A stretch of DNA of 7,573 nucleotides. It comes from an uncultured Lachnospiraceae bacterium (GTDB taxonomy: Bacteria; Bacillota_A; Clostridia; Lachnospirales; Lachnospiraceae). Position 1 is the first letter of the stretch. The number at the start of each line of letters is the position of its first letter. The stretch spans positions 1 through 7,573 of the forward strand of contig CACZHN010000119.1 of the NCBI GenBank assembly GCA_902780985.1. Reading direction: 5' to 3'. Positions 1-6,384 of this stretch are shown in pieces. The notes beneath the pieces are model-generated. The model ran no database searches and had not been told where the DNA came from. It saw nothing but the letters and a program-made list of their open reading frames with translations. The position numbers and the translations under genes were made by a program.

Positions 1-708
1 CTTCTGCTGTTTGGCCGGAAGTGTGATCGATACATTAAGAACTTTATCAAGCATCGAATCCTGAAGATAATCAGACCTCTTTGAAGAGTACAGGATTGAA
101 CCGTCATCAGCACTCCTCTCGTTAAATGCGGGATACAGGAATCCGGTTTCCGGAAGCTCTACCGCAAAGATCTGTCTCATGGTATGTATCTCACCCAGGT
201 CATCATCATAACCCAGACCCGGTTTGGTAAGTTTCATCGGACAGATACTGCACAGAATATACTTATAGACTTCATCGGATGCGTCTTCCATCTCAATTCC
301 GTCTGATGTCATACCCGGAACATCGTATGCCTGGTATATGAGAAGGATCAGATAGTTGCCCACATAGCTGTAACTCTCAATAACCTTGTCATAAAATGCA
401 TCCAGTGCATCCTCGTCTTTCAACTCCGACGCTCTGATCTTATCCAGCAGAGCTTTTCCGGCATCTGCGGGATTTTCGTCCGTAAATGCAGCATCCATGA
501 GATTCTTACCCGGCGTACCCGACAGAGTTCTTCTGAAAATCTCAAGATACTTGTACATTTCCTCTTCGGGAATGTTATGAAACGCTTCGTTAAACGTTTT
601 AACCCTCGCTTTTTCGCCGTTTACATAGCATCCGGCAAGACGAAGTATGTTACATTCCTGAATCGTGTCGAACAGTGACTTGATTTCGTTAATTTCTTTC
701 TTAATCAT
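1..708 (-). CDS. DUF4317 family protein, 3' end beyond window
   Basis: The frame is open from ATG at 708 to the window edge, giving 236 residues without a stop; the C-terminus is missing. It begins MIKKEINEIKSLF and contains NILRLAGCYVNGEK (about 20-33), PEEEMYKYLEIFRRTLSGTPGKN (about 47-69, given as a position range for the conserved block), AYDVPGMTSDG and ICPMKLTKPGLGY, a layout I recognise as the DUF4317 family of Clostridia. The molecular function of that family is unknown to me. It is acidic and soluble, with no signal peptide or membrane segment. The start is supported by the family N-terminus and by AAGGA at 725-721, 12 bases upstream, which overlaps the TAA stop of the beta-helix gene; the gap between the genes is 15 bp, so co-transcription and perhaps translational coupling are likely. 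Family members are usually longer than 236 residues, consistent with a gene cut by the window rather than a broken one. Confidence 0.85.
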   Translation of the reverse strand, partial: MIKKEINEIKSLFDTIQECNILRLAGCYVNGEKARVKTFNEAFHNIPEEEMYKYLEIFRRTLSGTPGKNLMDAAFTDENPADAGKALLDKIRASELKDEDALDAFYDKVIESYSYVGNYLILLIYQAYDVPGMTSDGIEMEDASDEVYKYILCSICPMKLTKPGLGYDDDLGEIHTMRQIFAVELPETGFLYPAFNERSADDGSILYSSKRSDYLQDSMLDKVLNVSITLPAKQQK

Positions 709-723
709 CGGTTAACTGTTTCC

Positions 724-2691
724 TTATGCCTGAATGTTTCGAGGATCGATGGAATAAACCTTGTTAAACCTGAGTTCAGCAAACGGTCCCGGTATTATCT
801 TATCACCGGTTCTGTCCTCTCCCACAATATCAAGTGTTATTCTCTCGTCCTTCTCGACCTTATCGATATCTTCCGGATCATAAGCAAATTTACGATTCGG
901 ATCAATCGGGCCGAAGCTCGGCGGTGTCGTCGTCACAGGTTTCAGCTCCAATGTAAGTTTCTCGGTATCAACATTGATTTCAAACCAACCTTCACTGCCG
1001 GTTATGTCGAATCCGTAAAACTCACGCCATGACTTAAGATCAAGGCACACCTCAGGAGCCGGATACATGATCCTCAGATCTCCGCCCTTTAACTGCGATA
1101 CGTAAGCATTGCCCTCGGACTGATTGTCCTTGGTCGGAAAACATACCGCGCCGACGCCGCAGTCATAAATTATATTGTCCAGAAGCTTTGCATCTCTCGA
1201 TGTTCCGCCTCTGTCGCCCGGAACCAGTCGGAATGAAACAGGCTTAGCAAAGTACGCATAAGCACGGCACTTTCCGATAAGGTTATTGACAATGTGCAGG
1301 CGATCGGTTCCCTCACCGTACACCGCATAACCGTTAATGATTCCGTTCTCTTCAAGTTTATACCATCCGGATGAACCCGGTTCTTCCGGAACAGCATTCT
1401 TATCAAATCTTCCTTCAACATTCCAGAAGATATTGTTGTCAATCAGGTTCACACCTTCTCTGGTGCACTCGATAAAGATAGCTTCACGCTGCTCGATACC
1501 GTCCAGGAAAAGATTTTGTGTTATGCGGTTATTTACATTTCCGCAATCCAGCCAGAGATGATCGGCACGATATGTTCTCTTGAAAATGTTTCGTCTGAAC
1601 AATCCGTCAACGCTGTCATGGAACTTAAGGCCTGCCGCCTCCCATGAGAGCTCCATCTTCTGCCATCCCGTTCCTTCGATCACGTTATCCTCAACCAGCA
1701 TCTTCTGAGCGAAAAGACCTGCTATTCCGCAGACACCCGCATCTTTGATGTGACACCTTCTGATAACGCTGTAACCTGTGGTTCTGTTAAAATCCAGATT
1801 GTGATGCCAGCACTCGTTGCCCACATCTATACCAACAGTATTTGCCCAGTCAATGGTGCAGTCCTCGATTACCCAGTGATGTCCTCTGTATGCAGAGAGT
1901 GCTCCTCTCTGAGGAACCGGTGCGCCCATTGCCGCATGTGCACAGGTGATACCTTTGACTTTTATGTAAGAGAGATACGGCTTTACAGGTGCAAAGCACT
2001 GTTCTCTCACAGTTATCTCAATCTTATGATCTTTAGGGTCTTCATCATTCGGAAGTCTGAAATGAACTGTCATTCCGTTTGCTTCAACCCAGTATGTTCC
2101 CTCTTCTCTGCTCATGAAATTGTAAAGAGGAACCTGTTTAAGTGGTTTACCGTCGCAGAAGATACATCCTCTTCTGTTCAGATACGGTGTCATGTCAGTC
2201 TTGTCATACTCTATGAAAAGTCTGTCATGTAAAATGTTTACCGCACAGAAAGGATTATATCCACGGAACATATCCGGATTCAGCTTATGGCTCCAGATCT
2301 TTGCATCCAATCCTTCTGTACTTGTGGGACCGCCGAATCCCCATCTTCTCCAGTCGGTACTTTCCTCAAAGTTGAAAACTTCTTCGGAAGCTTTAATGAT
2401 AACCGTACCTTTTTCGACAGCTTCATAACAGATCATACTGTCAGGTCCGTCGCCTCCTTTTGCCGGAGAGACAAACTCGCGATATACCCCCGGAGCGATC
2501 CATATATGTGTTCCGGGTTCTGCTATATCAGCCGCTGCCTGAATCGTCTTAAACGGTTTTTCCCTGCTTCCGTCGTTCTCATCGGATGCTTCCGGGGAAT
2601 CACCGTCTACATACAATTCTTTGGTAAATACAGTCTCCTGCTCCCAAAATTCAAAAAGTTTTCCATCTGCCAGGGTGTCAATCGTTTTCAT
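724..2691 (-). CDS. Right-handed parallel beta-helix protein, probable carbohydrate-active enzyme
   Basis: The frame is open from ATG at 2718, but I place the start at ATG 2691 (655 aa, MKTIDTLADGK), because AAGGAG at 2705-2700 sits 8 bases before it and the first ATG has no ribosome binding site. Residues about 26-75 have the DUF1565-type entry seen in extracellular beta-helix enzymes (ELYVDGDSPEAS, then GSREKPFKTIQAAADIAEPG, then IAPGVYRE). Residues about 240-530 are repeated coils of the kind VIEDCTID, VIRRCHIKDAG, LVEDNVIEGTG, LFRRNIFKR, ITQNLFLDG, LIDNNIFWN and LHIVNNLIG, typical of a parallel beta-helix. Clustered acids and histidines (E293, H296, H297, E351, H358, D377, H378, D382) are candidates for a sugar-binding or catalytic face; I cannot assign a reaction or a CAZy family. 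No signal peptide or anchor is seen, so it is probably cytoplasmic and would act on imported oligosaccharides. It has its own promoter and is followed after 15 bp by the DUF4317 gene. Pectate-lyase-like or glycoside hydrolase activity are both possible. Confidence 0.85.
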   Translation of the reverse strand: MKTIDTLADGKLFEFWEQETVFTKELYVDGDSPEASDENDGSREKPFKTIQAAADIAEPGTHIWIAPGVYREFVSPAKGGDGPDSMICYEAVEKGTVIIKASEEVFNFEESTDWRRWGFGGPTSTEGLDAKIWSHKLNPDMFRGYNPFCAVNILHDRLFIEYDKTDMTPYLNRRGCIFCDGKPLKQVPLYNFMSREEGTYWVEANGMTVHFRLPNDEDPKDHKIEITVREQCFAPVKPYLSYIKVKGITCAHAAMGAPVPQRGALSAYRGHHWVIEDCTIDWANTVGIDVGNECWHHNLDFNRTTGYSVIRRCHIKDAGVCGIAGLFAQKMLVEDNVIEGTGWQKMELSWEAAGLKFHDSVDGLFRRNIFKRTYRADHLWLDCGNVNNRITQNLFLDGIEQREAIFIECTREGVNLIDNNIFWNVEGRFDKNAVPEEPGSSGWYKLEENGIINGYAVYGEGTDRLHIVNNLIGKCRAYAYFAKPVSFRLVPGDRGGTSRDAKLLDNIIYDCGVGAVCFPTKDNQSEGNAYVSQLKGGDLRIMYPAPEVCLDLKSWREFYGFDITGSEGWFEINVDTEKLTLELKPVTTTPPSFGPIDPNRKFAYDPEDIDKVEKDERITLDIVGEDRTGDKIIPGPFAELRFNKVYSIDPRNIQA

Positions 2692-2708
2692 ACTACCTTC
2701 TCCTTCCG
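2692..2708 (-). promoter_or_regulatory. Ribosome binding site fixing the beta-helix start
   Basis: The minus strand reads CGGAAGGAGAAGGTAGT directly before ATG 2691. AAGGAG is at 2705-2700 with 8 bases to the ATG, the normal spacing. It lies inside the first nine codons of the longer frame that starts at 2718, which argues against that upstream ATG. Confidence 0.75.
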
Positions 2709-2735
2709 TCAACCCCAAACAACAAGAACTTTTTG

Positions 2736-2764
2736 ATTATAAACAGTACGTTTTCAGTTATCAA
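2736..2764 (-). promoter_or_regulatory. Sigma-A promoter of the beta-helix / DUF4317 unit
   Basis: On the minus strand TTGATA (2764-2759) and TATAAT (2741-2736) are separated by 17 bases. The -10 is perfect and the -35 has one mismatch to TTGACA. Transcription would start near 2729, leaving a leader of about 38 bases before ATG 2691. The promoter follows the terminator of the 77-aa gene directly. Confidence 0.8.
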
Positions 2765-2768
2765 ACGT
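2748..2768. promoter_or_regulatory. Candidate operator: inverted repeat over the -35 box
   Basis: ACGTTT (2748-2753) and AAACGT (2763-2768) form a perfect 6-bp inverted repeat with a 9-bp gap, covering the -35 and part of the spacer. Repressors of sugar-utilisation genes often bind such positions. The left part also reads TGAAAACG on the minus strand, half of a CcpA cre-like site, but the other half does not match. No regulator gene is visible in the window, so the role is inferred from position only. Confidence 0.35.
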
Positions 2769-2776
2769 TACCTGCC

Positions 2777-2815
2777 TTTATAAATTAAAACGCCCTCAAA
2801 TTCTTTCGAGGGCGT
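2777..2815 (-). terminator. Intrinsic terminator of the 77-aa gene
   Basis: On the minus strand ACGCCCTC (2815-2808), a 10-base loop (2807-2798) and GAGGGCGT (2797-2790) form a perfect 8-bp GC-rich stem, followed by TTTTAATTTAT. It begins about 30 bases after the stop codon of the 77-aa gene. The T-rich side faces the minus-strand reading direction, so it serves that gene and insulates it from the promoter that follows. Confidence 0.85.
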
Positions 2816-2844
2816 CATATTTTGTTTCACACACAAAAGGCGTG

Positions 2845-3078
2845 TTACTTAAGCTTCAGACTAGTATACTGGAAATAGTATTCCTTACCGCTGGATGAAT
2901 CGGTAACAACGACTGTAATATCAGGAGACTCCTTGTACTTGCCTTGCGTTACCTTTTTAAGCTTAAACTTGTAAAGACCCATCAACGCCTGATCGATAAA
3001 ATCGATTGCTGCTTCTTTCGGATTTTTCGCAGACATTGATTTACCGTCGGAAGTTGATTTACAAAAATACATTCCCAT
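2845..3078 (-). CDS. Hypothetical small protein, 77 aa, lysine-rich
   Basis: I do not recognise a family. The protein (MGMYFCKSTSDGK at the start, EYYFQYTSLKLK at the end) has 13 lysines and 8 acidic residues, no signal peptide and no membrane segment. Residues about 20-37 (PKEAAIDFIDQALMGLYKF) look like an amphipathic helix; residues 38-43, 53-60 (DITVVVTD) and 65-76 look like beta strands, so a compact alpha-plus-beta fold is plausible. It is a real gene on context: AGGAAGG lies 7 bases before the ATG, an extended -10 promoter lies about 70 bases upstream, and a strong intrinsic terminator follows the stop. A second Met at residue 3 is spaced less well from the ribosome binding site. It appears to be transcribed alone and is not tied to either neighbour. 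Confidence 0.75.
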   Translation of the reverse strand: MGMYFCKSTSDGKSMSAKNPKEAAIDFIDQALMGLYKFKLKKVTQGKYKESPDITVVVTDSSSGKEYYFQYTSLKLK

Positions 3079-3133
3079 ATGTTTCCCTTCCTCTCACACA
3101 CATTTGGTAAAATATGATAAATAGTATTGTGAA

Positions 3134-3144
3134 TTTGTTACAAA
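3134..3144. promoter_or_regulatory. Short perfect palindrome at the predicted start of transcription
   Basis: TTTGTTACAAA is an inverted repeat of two 5-bp arms around one base, lying immediately downstream of the -10 box of the 77-aa gene. That position suits an operator. It is short and AT-rich, so chance is a serious alternative. Confidence 0.25.
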
Positions 3145-3145
3145 G

Positions 3146-3154
3146 ATTATACCA
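3146..3154 (-). promoter_or_regulatory. Extended -10 promoter of the 77-aa gene
   Basis: The minus strand reads TGGTATAAT (3154-3146), a perfect -10 preceded by the TGn extension. No good -35 is found at 16-18 bases, as is usual for extended -10 promoters. Upstream are A and T tracts that could act as an UP element. The predicted leader is about 60 bases. Confidence 0.65.
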
Positions 3155-3282
3155 TTTTTAACCTGTTTTGCCTACAACAATTTGAAAAAAATTAGTAAAA
3201 AATGTTATTTTCTTTGTAAATTTTTAGAAATAATGACTATAAATCAATTTTCGAGAAAAAGAATCACATTAATTAGAAAGAA

Positions 3283-4053
3283 TTATTGCTGTGAGAGATC
3301 AAAAAACTCAAAAATATACTTAATTGCTTCATCCATTTTAAGCGGATCCATGAACCTGTGATCAGCATTTTCAACAGGAAAATACAGAATATTTTTCTCA
3401 TCTGCAAAGTCAGATACGGATCCCGGAGAAACCACCTCATCCTTGGTTCCCTGTATCAGGATTATATTATCCGCCGCATCACCGAAATCATAATCAAACA
3501 GATCATGACTCCTTACATCTTCCAGAAATGCATTGTTTATCTTAACCATACGATCGAATCCGAGAAGTACCGGTTTTCCCTTTGCCAGCATTCTCTTATC
3601 GTCTTCTTTCATCACATGTTCATCCAGGGTCTCATACATTTTAACCGCCGGACATCTTAAGGCAACGGACACGAAAGGATTTCCGTGCTCGTGAATATAT
3701 TTGAGAACAAGATAACCTCCGAAGCTTGTAGCGTATGAATAAAGCTCTTCCGCTTCGTAAGTCTCTTTTACATAATCGATTACAATTCCCAGATAATTGT
3801 CACAGTCTCCCAGCGTCAGAAGTTTTATGGCATCTTCTCCGTGTCCCGGCCAGTCGAAGGTTACAACCGCTATATCTTTATATTTCGCGATGGTCTTTTC
3901 CGCAAACCTTTCGGCAGCTTTATTATCCTTATGCCCGCCGAAACCGTGACCGAAGATCACCATTCTTTTATAGGTTCTCGCATCGGTTCCGTAAAGCTTG
4001 CACCTCACACTGTATCCCGACCTGTTTATGCTGAAATAACTTGTTTTCATCAC
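3283..4053 (-). CDS. Alpha/beta hydrolase, probable serine esterase or acyl hydrolase
   Basis: A 256-aa protein with the alpha/beta-hydrolase pattern in the usual order: the oxyanion-hole strand and turn VIFGHGFGGHKDN (32-44), TFDWPGHGED (65-74), the nucleophile elbow YATSFGGY with Ser110 (107-114), the acid in IQGTKDEVVSP (Asp205) and the histidine in NADHRFMDP (His232). The triad Ser110-Asp205-His232 is complete, but the elbow reads A-T-S-F-G instead of G-x-S-x-G. No signal peptide is seen, so it should be cytoplasmic. The length is typical of small esterases and thioesterase-like members; the substrate is unknown. The start is either GTG at 4053 or the adjacent ATG at 4050 (the sequence reads GTGATG), with GGAG 7 or 10 bases upstream. 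It starts one base after the TAG of the acyltransferase gene, so it is translated from the same message, and the pairing suggests acyl-ester substrates. Confidence 0.85.
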   Translation of the reverse strand: MMKTSYFSINRSGYSVRCKLYGTDARTYKRMVIFGHGFGGHKDNKAAERFAEKTIAKYKDIAVVTFDWPGHGEDAIKLLTLGDCDNYLGIVIDYVKETYEAEELYSYATSFGGYLVLKYIHEHGNPFVSVALRCPAVKMYETLDEHVMKEDDKRMLAKGKPVLLGFDRMVKINNAFLEDVRSHDLFDYDFGDAADNIILIQGTKDEVVSPGSVSDFADEKNILYFPVENADHRFMDPLKMDEAIKYIFEFFDLSQQ

Positions 4054-4054
4054 T

Positions 4055-5341
4055 CTATGTCTCCGAATTTCTTATAGTTTTCTCAGTTAAAAACTGCAGT
4101 TCCGTAGGATTAAAATTCTTATCCTCCGAATAAAGATAATAGCACACATCCTTATGGGACAGCACTATGCACGGTCCGCGGCCGCGATAATTATACTCTG
4201 TCTGAACGGAATTTCTCTGTTTATGCGGAAAATGCAGTTCAACTTCTTCTCCCGGCTCATCAGTATTCCAATCAACAGGCTTATAATTATATTTCTTTTT
4301 AAGTCTGAAGTTCAACCTGAATTCGTCTTTATCAAAAGTCAGCGTTCCTTTTCCGAGGTTCACAAAACCGTCGGCATTGGCAAGCGCCTCAACTGTGACA
4401 TTGAAGGTTCTTACACCAATCTCTTCCGCTTCCGCATCCCGCTCTTCGCTGTTATACCAATCGACTATGGAGTATTCTTTACCCGCGGTATCATAAAGCT
4501 TTCCGTTCGGAAACAGCTTCCACACCTTACGGCACGCCCTGCATCCGATTCTGTCGTCGCGGCTTTCCATGGTATACTTTTTCCCGCAGGAACAGCATTT
4601 ATATAAAGGCAAATGTAATCCTTCCGCAAGATTTCCGCCTCTGAATCTCAGATTATTTTCGGCCTGCCAGTCATATTCGTTATACTGCAGACGCTTTTCG
4701 ATCTCTGCCTGGATAGTCTCCTCATCCAGCTTCATCAGTTCATCAGCCGTATACACAAGTTCCAGTGTTGCATCCATATTACCGCGGCGGGTATGTTCTT
4801 CATCCCAGAACGGATTCGTAAGATATACACCGTAAGAACGGAGCATTACCAGCGGCGTATTATTGTGCTTTGCAAAATACTTTGCAAGACGACCCATATT
4901 TTTCGGAATAACATGCGTCGTTCCTATATTCGAATGCCTTGCTTCCGGATAAACCACAACAGGATTACCCATATCAAATGCTTTCTCAATATTCCTCATT
5001 ACCGTTATATCAGGGACATAACGGCGCTTTCCGATACATCCGATATCGCGGTAAAGATTCTTTCCGAACGCAGCAAATCCCTCCATGTCAGAAATATAAT
5101 TCGGACGATGAGGAAACATGATGAGCGGAGCTATATAGTAATCCGCAAATCCCTGATGAGTTGACAGAACAAGGTAAGGAGGCTTCACGCCCTTCATCCC
5201 CGACTTATGCATCTTCAGTCCGGTAGGCCTTGTCATAATATATGAGATCCCCCATATCAGGGACATTAATAACCCCGGTGTTTTCACCGGGGGTCTTGTC
5301 ATATCAAAAGGTATTAAGTTTTCTTTTCTGTTCTTCTTCAT
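4055..5341 (-). CDS. PlsC-like acyltransferase with an internal zinc ribbon
   Basis: A 428-aa protein. Residues about 50-200 carry lysophospholipid-acyltransferase motifs: LSTHQGFADYY, an H-x4-D site with His62 and Asp67, and VVVYPEARHSN (128-138), matching the family's FPEG-type block with Ala in place of Gly; IGKRRYVPD (103-111) fits the segment between them. The family transfers acyl groups to glycerol-phosphate or similar acceptors at the inner face of the membrane. Residues 249-274 form a zinc ribbon with C249-x2-C252 and C267-x2-C270. The C-terminal part of about 150 residues is predicted mostly beta and I do not recognise it. There is no clear transmembrane helix; residues about 23-36 could be an amphipathic membrane contact. 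Classical PlsC proteins are near 240 aa, so the ribbon and tail are additions. The gene starts 7 bp after the stop of the M50-like gene without a clear ribosome binding site, which suggests re-initiation. The true acceptor is uncertain. Confidence 0.75.
   Translation of the reverse strand: MKKNRKENLIPFDMTRPPVKTPGLLMSLIWGISYIMTRPTGLKMHKSGMKGVKPPYLVLSTHQGFADYYIAPLIMFPHRPNYISDMEGFAAFGKNLYRDIGCIGKRRYVPDITVMRNIEKAFDMGNPVVVYPEARHSNIGTTHVIPKNMGRLAKYFAKHNNTPLVMLRSYGVYLTNPFWDEEHTRRGNMDATLELVYTADELMKLDEETIQAEIEKRLQYNEYDWQAENNLRFRGGNLAEGLHLPLYKCCSCGKKYTMESRDDRIGCRACRKVWKLFPNGKLYDTAGKEYSIVDWYNSEERDAEAEEIGVRTFNVTVEALANADGFVNLGKGTLTFDKDEFRLNFRLKKKYNYKPVDWNTDEPGEEVELHFPHKQRNSVQTEYNYRGRGPCIVLSHKDVCYYLYSEDKNFNPTELQFLTEKTIRNSET
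5273..5292 (-). other. GC-rich hairpin inside the start of the acyltransferase gene
   Basis: On the minus strand CCCCGGTG and CACCGGGG form a perfect 8-bp stem closed by an AAAA loop, over codons 17-23 of the acyltransferase. It is followed by TTATTAATG rather than a T run, so it is not a standard terminator. It may slow ribosomes or mark a point of message processing. Confidence 0.45.
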
Positions 5342-5348
5342 AAACGTT

Positions 5349-6350
5349 TCATCTCATGATCGGATTATAAGCCATATTGAATTTAAGTTCTTTTATAAAC
5401 TTCTTTTCCAGATCAATTTCCGCTTTAGTAAAAAAGCTGTCCTGCATATTGTTTATTGCTTCTTCAGCCTGTCTGAGGGAAACCTCCGCTTTGTCAGGCT
5501 GCTTCAGAATATAATACTGATAATAAGCCAGAATCCTTCTTCCGTTGGGATCCATATCGCTCTCAAGTCTCTGTCCGATGATATTATAGAACTTCATGGC
5601 ATTCTGTATGTTTTGATTTATATATGTGGAGTAAAAAAGTATCTGGTAGTAACATCCGGTATATGCCTCAAAACGATCGTAATCGTTCACCATATAAAGT
5701 ATCTCATCCAGTTTTCTCACAATATTCGTCAGACCGTTATAATCCCCCTGCTCCAAAGCTCTTCCGCAGCAAAGATTCAAATGTGAACAACGCATCAGTT
5801 TTCCTATACTTTTATCTTCCGCATAAGCAGGATTGATATCCAGTTCCGAAAATGATGCCCCTGCCCACAGCTGATCAAACGCTCTTCTGTTTACCTTCAT
5901 TAGGTTATTATTCGAGCCCTTTGCGATCACCAGAATATAGAGAACGATATATGATATGGCATATATCAGCATTCCGGTAAACATTCCGCATAAGAACTGT
6001 ACTCCGCGATAATAATCCATATCTTTTTTATGAGGTATGACATACAGCATAAATAAACCGCCGAAAAGGATCAGTTTCAACAAACCGCATATTCCGGTAT
6101 AGATCAAATCCTCTTTCTCGGTTAAATTCTTCTTTGTACACATTACCAGCGGCAATATTTTAAAACGGCTCTTTGTAAACTGAAATTTATCTTTGAATCC
6201 CGAACGTCTGAATTCGATTCCGTATACCGAAAAATGAAACAATGTGAGACCCATAGCCATTCCCACGAGAATCTGTATTCCCGCGCCTATAAAAAAGGCA
6301 AGATATAATCCGATAAAACTCCCTAAAACATACACCTCAAAATCCCTCAC
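5349..6350 (-). CDS. Membrane protein resembling an inactive M50/site-2-protease homologue with helical C-terminal domain
   Basis: A 333-aa protein in the longest frame. Transmembrane segments are likely at about 8-36, 85-105 and 117-143, followed by a soluble helical region (about 155-325) with TPR-like helix pairs. Residues 30-71 (G-x3-GLTLFHFSVYGIEF and on to FKILPLVMC) resemble the stretch that follows the HELGH motif in M50 membrane peptidases found beside ABC exporters in Firmicutes (FGLLTGYxFxSFRIG and onward). The residues that would align with HELGH are GAGIQ (22-26), so the zinc ligands are missing and it should not be a protease. The family match is from memory and moderate. The frame opens with GTG at 6350, but GTG at 6335 (328 aa) is better placed, with GAGGG 8 bases before it. 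It lies 34 bp after the permease stop and 7 bp before the acyltransferase, inside one operon. A plain unknown membrane protein is the alternative. Confidence 0.6.
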   Translation of the reverse strand: MRDFEVYVLGSFIGLYLAFFIGAGIQILVGMAMGLTLFHFSVYGIEFRRSGFKDKFQFTKSRFKILPLVMCTKKNLTEKEDLIYTGICGLLKLILFGGLFMLYVIPHKKDMDYYRGVQFLCGMFTGMLIYAISYIVLYILVIAKGSNNNLMKVNRRAFDQLWAGASFSELDINPAYAEDKSIGKLMRCSHLNLCCGRALEQGDYNGLTNIVRKLDEILYMVNDYDRFEAYTGCYYQILFYSTYINQNIQNAMKFYNIIGQRLESDMDPNGRRILAYYQYYILKQPDKAEVSLRQAEEAINNMQDSFFTKAEIDLEKKFIKELKFNMAYNPIMR

Positions 6351-6384
6351 AAAGCACTAAGCAACAGTCCTCCGACGAGATTCA

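Larger units (their letters stand above)
3079..3282. other. AT-rich intergenic spacer
   Basis: This spacer of about 200 bp separates the hydrolase stop from the 77-aa gene. It holds the promoter and leader of the 77-aa gene. I find no GC-rich hairpin with a T tract that would end the upstream operon. The nearest candidate is a weak AT-only fold between AAAAATT (about 3187-3193) and AATTTTT (about 3219-3225). No coding frame is supported here. Confidence 0.6.

Noticed and set aside
1170..1442. 90-codon minus-strand frame inside the beta-helix gene
   Set aside because: It overlaps clear beta-helix coding sequence in another frame, has no ribosome binding site and no family features.
1750..2232. 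160-codon plus-strand frame
   Set aside because: It is antisense to the beta-helix gene; its composition (Cys, Ser, Arg rich) is typical of a shadow frame.
2692..2718. ATG at 2718 as the start of the beta-helix gene
   Set aside because: It has no ribosome binding site, and the strong AAGGAG for the ATG at 2691 lies inside the extra nine codons.
2743..2756. CcpA cre-like site at TGAAAACG on the minus strand
   Set aside because: Only one half matches the consensus; the second half differs at most fixed positions.
4154..4606. 150-codon plus-strand frame
   Set aside because: It is antisense to the acyltransferase gene, over the zinc ribbon and tail, with no ribosome binding site or recognisable domain.
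5946..5967. GATATATG / CATATATC inverted repeat
   Set aside because: It is an AT-rich repeat within coding sequence for a membrane segment, with no T tract and no regulatory position.
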